A DNA stretch of 14,806 nucleotides from Elusimicrobiota bacterium (GTDB taxonomy: Bacteria; Elusimicrobiota; Elusimicrobia; Elusimicrobiales; UBA9959). The stretch is from positions 8,506 to 23,311 of the forward strand of contig DMES01000046.1 in assembly GCA_003450815.1 (NCBI GenBank). The letters run 5' to 3'. Positions 1 through 5,907 of the stretch are shown here, piece after piece. The notes beneath the pieces were generated by a model, which ran no database searches, was not told where the DNA came from, and saw only the letters and a program-made list of their open reading frames with translations. Within the stretch, counting starts at the first letter, position 1. Every line of letters starts with the position of its first letter. The translations under genes and the position numbers were made by a program.

Positions 1-54
1 CAGCGTGCGGGGCGATTAACGCCAGCCTTTAATCGGTGACGGCCGGGACGGTCC

Positions 55-83
55 TTGTTAAAGGACTCGCTTTATTATAGAAT
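55..83 (+). promoter_or_regulatory. candidate sigma-70 type promoter for yebC-ruvCAB
   Basis: A TTGTTA hexamer (55-60), a 17-base spacer and TAGAAT (78-83) resemble a vegetative promoter (4/6 and 5/6 matches to consensus). Transcription would start near base 90, leaving a leader of about 60 bases before yebC. The -35 hexamer overlaps a small hairpin, GTCCTT-GTTA-AAGGAC (51-66). I see no gene in bases 1-152; the first 50 bases hold nothing I recognise and may be the tail of an upstream feature. The call rests on consensus match and position only. Confidence 0.4.
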
Positions 84-152
84 TTATTCTCGCGCTTCCA
101 AAAATAGATTCCGGCGGCACGGCTCAAACCTGATTACACAAGGAGTTTCTAT

Positions 153-908
153 ATGGGCGGACATTCCCACTGGGCTGGCATAAAGCACAAAAAAGCTATA
201 ACCGACGCCAAAAAGGGCAAAGTCTTCACAAAGATAATCAAAGAAATTACCATCGCCGCCAGGATGGGCGGCGGCAAGGTTGATGAAAATCCTCGTTTGC
301 GCAAGGCGATAGAAGACGGCAAGGCGGCAAATATGCCCTCTACCAATGTGCAAAGAGCCATCAACCGCGGCACCGGTAAGGAACCGGGCGTGATCTATGA
401 AGAGATTACATACGAAGGCTACGGTCCTAACGGTATAGCTATCCTGATAAACGCGACCACCGACAACAAGAACCGCGCGGCCAGCGAAATTCGCAAGATT
501 TTGGATGTGCACGGAGGCAACATGGGGTCCTCCGGCTGCGTATCCTGGATGTTCGAGCAGAAAGGTTATATAGCCGTAAATAAAACAGACGCCAAGGAAG
601 ACGAGTTGATGACGCTGGCCCTTGAAATAGGCGCCGACGACTTCCGTTCCCCCGCTGATTCGGATGAGTTCGAAATAATCACCTCCCCCTCCGAATTCGA
701 AAATGTAAAGGCCAAACTGCAGGAAAAGAAGGTAAATATAGTTTCGGCCGAAATCACCATGCTGCCGAAGAACGAGATTAATGTCGGTGAAGACAAAGCC
801 GCCCAGGTAGTCCGTCTTATGGACGCGCTCGAAGACCATGACGATGTTCAGACGGTTTATTCAAACTTCAACATACCCGACGCAATACTGGCTAAACTTG
901 AGCAATAA
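153..908 (+). CDS. yebC: YebC/PmpR family protein (translation factor / transcriptional regulator)
   Basis: Full-length YebC/PmpR family protein of 251 residues. It opens with the family signature GGHSHWAGIKHKK (residues 2-14), followed by a KGKVFTKIIKEI helix and the PRLRKAIEDGKAANMP segment. The central Y-E-GYGPNGIA and N-KNRAASEIR motifs (about 90-115) and the C-terminal alpha/beta domain ending in DDVQTVYSNFNIP are also present. Family members have been described as DNA-binding regulators and, more recently, as ribosome-associated factors that help translate difficult proline-rich stretches; the sequence cannot choose between these roles. The start is supported by AAGGAG at 140-145, seven bases upstream of ATG. 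It heads the yebC-ruvC-ruvA-ruvB cluster seen in many bacteria. A perfect hairpin overlaps its stop codon. Confidence 0.95.
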   Translation: MGGHSHWAGIKHKKAITDAKKGKVFTKIIKEITIAARMGGGKVDENPRLRKAIEDGKAANMPSTNVQRAINRGTGKEPGVIYEEITYEGYGPNGIAILINATTDNKNRAASEIRKILDVHGGNMGSSGCVSWMFEQKGYIAVNKTDAKEDELMTLALEIGADDFRSPADSDEFEIITSPSEFENVKAKLQEKKVNIVSAEITMLPKNEINVGEDKAAQVVRLMDALEDHDDVQTVYSNFNIPDAILAKLEQ

Positions 909-931
909 AATGTTGAGGAACAACATTTTAT
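905..931 (+). other. perfect 11-bp hairpin across the yebC stop codon
   Basis: ATAAAATGTTG (905-915), loop AGGAA and CAACATTTTAT (921-931) form a perfect stem that includes the TAA stop of yebC. It is AT-rich and lacks a clear run of T after the stem, so it could be a weak terminator, an mRNA processing or stability element, or a dispersed palindrome. The rest of the yebC-ruvC gap (932-1024) holds a short CTTG-CCG-CAAG hairpin and the palindrome GGCCTATGGCC (963-973). That 11-mer recurs in the ruvB-spoIID gap. I see no gene in the gap. Confidence 0.55.
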
Positions 932-1024
932 CATCCCTCTTGCCGCAAGGTTCCCCCGCATTGGCCTATGGCCGTGCCGTACCAGGAGTTATGCTCATCA
1001 GACGGCTTAAAGGGCGAAGTATAG

Positions 1025-1051
1025 TAAAAATTTTTGCAGCAAAAATTTTTA
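1025..1051. repeat. 27-bp palindromic repeat, copy 1 (before ruvC)
   Basis: Arms TAAAAATTTTTGC (1025-1037) and GCAAAAATTTTTA (1039-1051) are perfect reverse complements around a single A at 1038. The element ends at the base immediately before the ruvC ATG. A second copy, with the same length, arms and spacing, lies at 9823-9849. It differs at arm position 6 and at the paired base in the other arm, so pairing is kept. Because it is a DNA palindrome it could act as a protein-binding site or as an RNA hairpin on either strand. Confidence 0.85.
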
Positions 1052-1594
1052 ATGAAAATTTTAGGTATTGACCCGGGGCTTGATAGAACGGGCTGGGCTG
1101 TCCTTGAGCAAAGCGGCCCGGGCGCGGCGGCGCAAGTGCTTGAGAGCGGTCTTATTCATACGCCAAAAGATCTTGCGCTTGAAAAGCGCCTGAGCGCTAT
1201 TTATGACGCGCTTGCTTTAGTGATAGACGCAAACAGGCCTCAAGCCGCGGCTATAGAAGAAGTCTTTTTTTCAAAACGCGCGGACACCCAGGCGAATACC
1301 ACTCATGCCAGAGGAGTAATTCTACTTGCCTGCGAAAAAAAATCTTTGTCCATATGCGCGTACAATCCGCGCGAAATAAAAAAAACCGTAAGCGGCAACG
1401 GCGGCGCCGACAAGGCCCAGATGCAGAAAATAGTGCAGCTCATTCTCGGCTTAAAAGAAATTCCGCAGCCGGACGATGTTGCCGACGCGATGGCGGCCGC
1501 GCTTTGCCATCTGCGTCTGGCCCCGATGCGTTTGGCCTTTGAAAAAGCCCGGGGCATTAACAGGCATATAGAGGCAAAGGCACGGGTAAAGTAA
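1052..1594 (+). CDS. ruvC: Holliday junction resolvase RuvC
   Basis: Endonuclease that cleaves Holliday junctions symmetrically as part of the RuvABC resolvasome in recombinational repair. At 180 residues it has the usual family length. The RNase H-like catalytic acids are all visible: D7 in ILGIDPG, E69 in AAIEEVFF, and D142/D145 in the PDDVADAMAAALCH helix. I chose ATG 1052 because MKILGIDPG is the canonical N-terminus; an upstream in-frame TTG at 1034 would add only MQQKFL, translated from inside the 27-bp palindrome. No Shine-Dalgarno sequence precedes the start: the palindrome fills the region where one should be. The gene is followed after 86 bases by ruvA. Confidence 0.95.
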   Translation: MKILGIDPGLDRTGWAVLEQSGPGAAAQVLESGLIHTPKDLALEKRLSAIYDALALVIDANRPQAAAIEEVFFSKRADTQANTTHARGVILLACEKKSLSICAYNPREIKKTVSGNGGADKAQMQKIVQLILGLKEIPQPDDVADAMAAALCHLRLAPMRLAFEKARGINRHIEAKARVK

Positions 1595-1631
1595 TCGCAC
1601 TTCTCGCTCCGCCTCTATCTAGCCTTTGCCT
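1568..1631 (+). other. mutually exclusive hairpins at the ruvC/ruvA junction
   Basis: The end of ruvC can pair with the following gap in two ways that exclude each other. AGGCAAAGGC (1572-1581) pairs with GCCTTTGCCT (1622-1631), and ATAGAGGC (1568-1575) pairs with GCCTCTAT (1611-1618). Loops are 35-40 bases. This might be an attenuation-like arrangement or the remnant of an inverted repeat; no T-run follows. Confidence 0.35.
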
Positions 1632-1680
1632 GCCGGTATAGAACGAAGGATTTAAATCGCGTCCGTGAGGTATTCCTGAC

Positions 1681-2301
1681 ATGATTGCCTACCTGAAAGG
1701 CCGTGTGCTTTCAAAAACCGCTCAAAGCGCCGTTCTTGAAACTGGCGGCGTGGGCTACGAAGTTTTTTTCTGCGGGGCTTCCCTTGAGGCATTGGCACAA
1801 GCGGCCCAGACGGAAGTTTTTATAGCGGAATCGATCAGCATGTACGGAGGCACCGCCCTTTACGGGTTTTTGAGCGCAGAGGAAAAAGCCCTTTTTGAGC
1901 TTTTCCGCGACGCGGTCCCTTCCACCGGGGCAAAAAAGGCGCTTGAATATCTGAATAAGGCTCTCAGGTCGCTGCCGGATTTTAAAAAAGCGGTAATTAA
2001 GAATGATATTAAACTGCTCATTACCATTTTCGGATTTACCGCAAAGACAGCCGAGAAGATTTCCGCTGCCCTTAAGGACAAAATCCAGGGGCTTTCCATC
2101 TCAGGCACGGAAAAGATAAAAGGCGGAACCTATTCGGCCGACGGAGCGTATATGCAGGTGCTAAGCGCCCTTTCCACGCTGGGATTTCGGCCCGGAGAGG
2201 CGCGCGACGCGCTTGAGGAAGCGGCCGCTTCCGCGCCTGAAGAGACGGAGAACATAGAAGCTATTTTAAAAAGAGCGTTAAAACTGCTTTCGCCGAAGTA
2301 G
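1681..2301 (+). CDS. ruvA: Holliday junction branch migration protein RuvA (divergent)
   Basis: Junction-binding subunit that recruits RuvB and holds the open square-planar junction. Its 206 residues match the family. Domain I is recognisable by MIAYLKGRV and ETGGVGYEV, and by LYGFLSAEEKALFE at 60-73. Domain II has two helix-hairpin-helix regions (about 78-92 and 113-130). Domain III, which contacts RuvB, ends with ALSTLGFRPGEARDAL. Two things are odd. The acidic-pin position (E55-D56 in E. coli, within REDAQLLYGF) reads Y55-G56 here, and the glycine hairpins usually written GVGPK and GIGKKTA read STGAK (81-85) and GFTAKTA (118-124). Context between ruvC and ruvB makes the assignment firm despite this divergence. 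A weak GTGAGG at 1665-1670 may serve as ribosome binding site. Confidence 0.93.
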   Translation: MIAYLKGRVLSKTAQSAVLETGGVGYEVFFCGASLEALAQAAQTEVFIAESISMYGGTALYGFLSAEEKALFELFRDAVPSTGAKKALEYLNKALRSLPDFKKAVIKNDIKLLITIFGFTAKTAEKISAALKDKIQGLSISGTEKIKGGTYSADGAYMQVLSALSTLGFRPGEARDALEEAAASAPEETENIEAILKRALKLLSPK

Positions 2302-2403
2302 GGCAGGGGATAGGGGCTAGGGACGAGGGGCTAGGGACGAGGGGCTAGGGAAGGTGTTCCTTTATTACCCCTGTCCGCTAGCCGCTAACCACTAGCCCCT
2401 GCC
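2302..2403. repeat. ruvA-ruvB intergenic hairpin with 14-bp tandem repeats
   Basis: Three head-to-tail copies of AGGGGCTAGGGACG lie at 2312-2325, 2326-2339 and 2340-2353; the third has one mismatch. The right side (2362-2403) carries complementary CCCCT/CTAGC blocks. GGCAGGGG (2302-2309) pairs perfectly with CCCCTGCC (2396-2403), and AGGGGCTAG (2312-2320) pairs with CTAGCCCCT (2392-2400) in a competing register. The element begins at the base after the ruvA stop and ends nine bases before the ruvB ATG, leaving no room for a Shine-Dalgarno sequence. A 13-mer within it recurs inverted before waaA. Confidence 0.75.
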
Positions 2404-2411
2404 TCTAAATT

Positions 2412-3437
2412 ATGCCAAAAGAAGACAATCCCCTTTCTCCAAAAACCGTCCCGGGAGACGCCGCGCGTTTTGATTCTGCGCTGCGCCCTCTGACACTTAA
2501 GGATTTTATCGGCCAGAAAAGGCTGAAGGAAAATCTGGACATTTCCATAAGGGCCGCAAAAAACCGCGGAGAGGCGCTTGACCACTGTCTTTTTTATTCC
2601 CCCCCCGGCCTTGGCAAGACCACGCTTTCGCATATACTGGCGCGGGAAATGGGGGTAAATATAAAAGTAACCTCCGGCCCCGTGCTTTCAAAGCCCGGTG
2701 ATCTGGCCGCCATGCTTACCACGGAACTAGCTGAAGGCGATATCCTTTTTATCGACGAAATACACCGCCTTAATGCCGCCGTAGAAGAGGCGCTATATCC
2801 CGTAATGGAAGATTTCATTTTTTTTATAAGCACCGGAAAAGGCCCCGGAGCGACCACTCTTAAACTTGCGGTGCCGCGCTTTACTCTGGTGGGCGCCACT
2901 ACCAGAAGCGGGCTGCTTACCGGCCCGTTAAGGGATCGTTTCGGGCTTTCATTTAATCTGGGGTTTTATGGAGAGGCTGAAATTGAAGCCATCCTTGCGC
3001 GTTCGGCCTCCATCCTGAACACTTCCGCCTCCCCGCAAGGTCTGAAGCTTATAGCCGCCCGCTCGCGCGGCACGCCGCGCATAGCCAACCGCCTGCTTAA
3101 AAGGGTGCGTGATTTCGCCGAGGTAAAGGGCACGGGCGTTATAACCCCGGAGATCACGGAAGCCGCCATGTCTTCGCTGGAAATAGATTCGGAGGGGCTT
3201 GATAACCTGGATCGCCGCCTGCTTCTCACTATAGCGGAAAAATTTGAGGGCGGGCCGGTGGGCATAGAGACACTGGCTGTTTCCATTTCAGAAGAGCAGG
3301 ACACCCTTACGGATGTAATAGAGCCTTTTCTTATGCAGAGCGGATTTTTGAAAAGGACAACCAGAGGCAGGGTTCTTACCGCCAAAGCCTCCAGGCATTT
3401 GGGGCTGAAGTTATCCAGGCAGCAGGAACTGTTATAA
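2412..3437 (+). CDS. ruvB: Holliday junction branch migration ATPase RuvB
   Basis: AAA+ motor that drives branch migration with RuvA. At 341 residues it has the normal length. The entry motif LRPLTLKDFIGQ is at 25-35. Walker A is SPPGLGKTT (63-71), with Ser in place of the usual leading Gly. Walker B is FIDEIH (113-118), sensor 1 is GATTR (161-165) and the arginine-finger segment GPLRDRFG (171-178) contains R174. The C-terminal winged-helix domain (about 265-341) includes VGIETLA and EPFLMQSGFLKRTTRGR. No Shine-Dalgarno sequence is visible before ATG 2412, which sits just after the repeat hairpin. The stop codon at 3435-3437 is followed directly by another structured element. Confidence 0.96.
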   Translation: MPKEDNPLSPKTVPGDAARFDSALRPLTLKDFIGQKRLKENLDISIRAAKNRGEALDHCLFYSPPGLGKTTLSHILAREMGVNIKVTSGPVLSKPGDLAAMLTTELAEGDILFIDEIHRLNAAVEEALYPVMEDFIFFISTGKGPGATTLKLAVPRFTLVGATTRSGLLTGPLRDRFGLSFNLGFYGEAEIEAILARSASILNTSASPQGLKLIAARSRGTPRIANRLLKRVRDFAEVKGTGVITPEITEAAMSSLEIDSEGLDNLDRRLLLTIAEKFEGGPVGIETLAVSISEEQDTLTDVIEPFLMQSGFLKRTTRGRVLTAKASRHLGLKLSRQQELL

Positions 3438-3556
3438 CCCGAAAATTGTATGGATATTTTTATCCGAAAGCTTCTCAATGAAAAACAATTTCATTACATG
3501 TGTAGGTGCCGTTTCAAAGGCCTATGGCCCACAAACGGCCAATCGCAATTTTCGGG
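3438..3556 (+). ncRNA. multibranched structured leader element of the SpoIID-domain gene (unclassified)
   Basis: A perfect 11-bp closing stem pairs CCCGAAAATTG (3438-3448) with CAATTTTCGGG (3546-3556). Inside it are three consecutive hairpins: GGATA-TTTT-TATCC (3452-3465); AATGAAA-AACAA-TTTCATT (3477-3495); and GCCGTTT (3508-3514) pairing with AAACGGC (3533-3539), with GGCC/GGCC (3519-3529) stacked inside. The element starts right after the ruvB stop and ends five bases before the downstream ATG at 3562. Its right closing arm contains the CGGG that would have to serve as ribosome binding site, so folding could hide it. It could be a riboswitch-like leader, a small RNA or a palindromic mobile remnant. 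I do not recognise a known family. Confidence 0.5.
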
Positions 3557-3561
3557 ATAAA

Positions 3562-4704
3562 ATGTTACGACTTGTGCTCTCTCTCGCTTTCGCTTTTTGC
3601 GGATCAGCCAAGGCCTCGGACGGGGCGCCGGACCATAGCGGGCCCAGTATAAGAGTCGCCATAGCCCGCAATTCCCCGCCAATAAAACTTAAGACCTCGG
3701 TTAAAACCTACGTAAACGAAGTAAAAACCGGGCGAAAATATCTTCTGCTCGCGAACTCTTCCTACGAAGTAAAAAGCCTTGGAACCCTGTCCATTCTGGT
3801 GGCAAATCAGACTCTTTCTTCCCCCATAAAGCTGTCTTCGGAGGATGGGTCTGAAAAACTGCGGCTTGGCGGGAATATTTATAAAGGGGCTATATTGATC
3901 CGGGCAGGTCCCAGCGGCGGGCTTGACATCATAGAAGAACTCCCGCTTGAAGATTATCTTTACGGTGTTCTGCCGGTGGAGATGAGCCCTAGCTGGCCGC
4001 TTGAAGCTTTGAAAGCGCAGGCTGTGGCCTCGCGCAGCTACGCCGCTAAAAACATTAATCCGGCCAAAGATTATGATATCTCCAACGGAGCCGAAATGCA
4101 GGTATATAAAGGAACGAAGGGCATAAACTCGAGGATACTTGAAGCCGTAAACTCCACACGCGGAGAAGTCCTGAAATACAAAGGCAGACTAATAACCGCG
4201 TTCTTTCACGCGTGCTGCGGCGGGCGCACCTCCAGCGCTAAAGCGTCCTGGGGCGAGGATGTCGTGAAACCTCTGGAAGGGGTGGGCGACCCGTACTGTT
4301 CCGACGCCGCGCACTATCAATGGAGCCTTCATGTGGCATACGAAGACCTTCTTACCTTTATACAAAACAGCGGGTCAACCGCTTTAAAAATAAAAAGTAT
4401 ACGCATATACAAAAAAGAGCGTTCCGGAAGAACTGCCACCCTGCTTTTTAATACCGACCAGGGAAAATTTCAGCTGAGCGCCGGTGAGCTCAGAAAAAGA
4501 TTCGGCAGCAATTCTTTCAAAAGCACCTACATCACCCATATAAAAGAGGGCAAAAGCGGATATGAATTTTACGGGCGCGGCTGGGGCCATGGCGTCGGCC
4601 TGTGCCAGGAAGGGGCGAAAGAAATGGCCGCGCGCGGAAAGAACTATAAAAAAATCCTCAAACATTATTACCCGGGCGCTTCCATAACCGATTATGAAAA
4701 CTGA
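3562..4704 (+). CDS. secreted SpoIID/LytB domain protein
   Basis: Probable exported peptidoglycan-acting protein of the SpoIID/LytB family (lytic transglycosylase-like, acting on denuded glycan). With the start at ATG 3562 it has 380 residues and opens with a signal peptide, LRLVLSLAFAFCGSAKA, likely cut after AKA at about residue 18. The core signature ELPLEDYLYGVLPVEMSPSW (126-145) contains the candidate catalytic Glu E140, followed by LEALKAQAVASRSYA (147-161). HACCGGRTSSA lies at 216-226 and the terminal GRGWGHGVGLCQEGA motif at 338-352. An in-frame ATG at 3478 would add 28 residues before the signal peptide, translated from inside the hairpin element; I reject that start. The 3' end overlaps queA by 11 bases. 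Homologues occur outside spore formers, so no sporulation role is implied. Confidence 0.9.
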   Translation: MLRLVLSLAFAFCGSAKASDGAPDHSGPSIRVAIARNSPPIKLKTSVKTYVNEVKTGRKYLLLANSSYEVKSLGTLSILVANQTLSSPIKLSSEDGSEKLRLGGNIYKGAILIRAGPSGGLDIIEELPLEDYLYGVLPVEMSPSWPLEALKAQAVASRSYAAKNINPAKDYDISNGAEMQVYKGTKGINSRILEAVNSTRGEVLKYKGRLITAFFHACCGGRTSSAKASWGEDVVKPLEGVGDPYCSDAAHYQWSLHVAYEDLLTFIQNSGSTALKIKSIRIYKKERSGRTATLLFNTDQGKFQLSAGELRKRFGSNSFKSTYITHIKEGKSGYEFYGRGWGHGVGLCQEGAKEMAARGKNYKKILKHYYPGASITDYEN

Positions 4705-5806
4705 TCCCGCCGCCAGCTTATCCTCAGCGCTGAACGAATTTTCTTCTCTTGAAATAGAGCCGCTTATAGCTCCGAAGCCTGCCGAGCCGAGGGATTCCTC
4801 GCGTCTTTTGCTGGTTGACAGGGCTTCCGCCGGCCTGCGCCACCTTATTTTCAGGGACCTGCCCTCTCTCCTCGGTCCGGCCGACCTGCTGGTCTTAAAC
4901 AGAAGCCGCGTGTGGAAAGCGAAGCTGCCGGCGGAAAAAACCACCGGAGGAAAAACAGATTTATTGCTTATAGAACCGCGCAGTCCCGACATGACAGTTT
5001 GGACGGCGCTTGCGAGGAAAATAAAGCCGGGACAGCGGCTTATCTGCGGCGCGGGCCTTAACGCCGTCTGCGCCGGACTTAATTCGGACGGCAGCTGGAC
5101 CTTTGAATTCTCCGCCCCGGTCAATGAGGACTATCTGGCGGAACACGGAGAAGTGCCGCTTCCCCAATATATCCTAAAAGCCAGAAAAAGGGAAAAAGAA
5201 GTCTGCGCCGGGCCCAAGGCCGGGGCACAGTTCCGCAGCGGCGGCCCCCCCTCCGGCGACGAAACGCGCTACCAGACGGTATTTGCGTCGGCGCCCGGCT
5301 CCATAGCGGCGCCTACCGCCGGTTTTCACTTCACGTCCGAGGTCTTTACCGCGCTTGAAGCCAGGGGAGTTCGTACGGCATTCGTCACTCTACACATAGG
5401 CTGGGGAACATTCAGGCCGGTGCGCTGTAAAAACCCGGCCGACCATCAGATGCTTGAGGAGACCTGTTTTCTGGACTCCCAAACGGCTTCAGTTATAAAC
5501 GCACACAAAGAATCCGGAGGACGCATTATAGCGGTGGGCACTTCTTCTATGCGCACGCTTGAGACCTTCGCGGGCATTGACGGCCGGCTTACTTCCGGCG
5601 AAAGGCGCGCCGGGCTTTTTATCCGGCCCGGCTATAAATTTAAAATAGCCGGTGCGTTTATCACAAATTTGCATGTGCCTGATTCAGCGCCGCTTTATAT
5701 GACCGCTGCTTTTACGGGGCGCGAGCTGCTTTTAAACGCCTACCAGAAAGCCGTAACGGAAAAATACAGGTTTTATTCATACGGCGACGCGATGATGATA
5801 CAGTAG
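4694..5806 (+). CDS. queA: S-adenosylmethionine:tRNA ribosyltransferase-isomerase QueA
   Basis: Transfers and isomerises the ribosyl moiety of S-adenosylmethionine onto preQ1-modified tRNA, giving epoxyqueuosine, in queuosine synthesis. Family motifs are AEPRDSSRLLLVDR (30-43), DLLVLNRSRV (64-73), GEVPLPQYI (152-160), APTAGFHFT (206-214), LHIGWGTFRPV (233-243), VGTSSMRTLE (281-290) and ITNLHVPDS (323-331). At 370 residues it is somewhat longer than usual. Part of the excess is a low-complexity insertion at about 165-190, between the PPYI-equivalent and RYQTVFA; another part is an N-terminal extension of about 15 residues. The start overlaps the upstream gene by 11 bases, suggesting translational coupling. 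tgt follows, giving two sequential steps of the same pathway, though in biosynthesis Tgt acts first. Confidence 0.95.
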   Translation: MKTDPAASLSSALNEFSSLEIEPLIAPKPAEPRDSSRLLLVDRASAGLRHLIFRDLPSLLGPADLLVLNRSRVWKAKLPAEKTTGGKTDLLLIEPRSPDMTVWTALARKIKPGQRLICGAGLNAVCAGLNSDGSWTFEFSAPVNEDYLAEHGEVPLPQYILKARKREKEVCAGPKAGAQFRSGGPPSGDETRYQTVFASAPGSIAAPTAGFHFTSEVFTALEARGVRTAFVTLHIGWGTFRPVRCKNPADHQMLEETCFLDSQTASVINAHKESGGRIIAVGTSSMRTLETFAGIDGRLTSGERRAGLFIRPGYKFKIAGAFITNLHVPDSAPLYMTAAFTGRELLLNAYQKAVTEKYRFYSYGDAMMIQ

Positions 5807-5907
5807 AGTAGAGGGTATATGGCAGAGATATTGAAAATGGAAACGCAATAATACTGAAGCGATATGTTTTTCAGGGACTATACGACATTAGACTGACAAG
5901 GAAACTT

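Noticed and set aside
84..839. Long minus-strand open frame opposite yebC
   Set aside because: It is the antisense shadow of a clear YebC gene, has no recognisable motifs and no ribosome binding site. The same applies to the long antisense frames opposite tgt (6040-6933) and opposite spoIID/queA (4384-5124).
3478..3561. N-terminal extension of the SpoIID-domain protein from ATG 3478
   Set aside because: The 28 extra residues precede an obvious signal peptide, and their codons lie inside the hairpins of the structured element.
3431..3561. Integron attC site between ruvB and the SpoIID gene
   Set aside because: It has palindromic architecture, but the GTTRRRY / RYYYAAC core sites are not found at the ends and no integron integrase or cassette array is visible.
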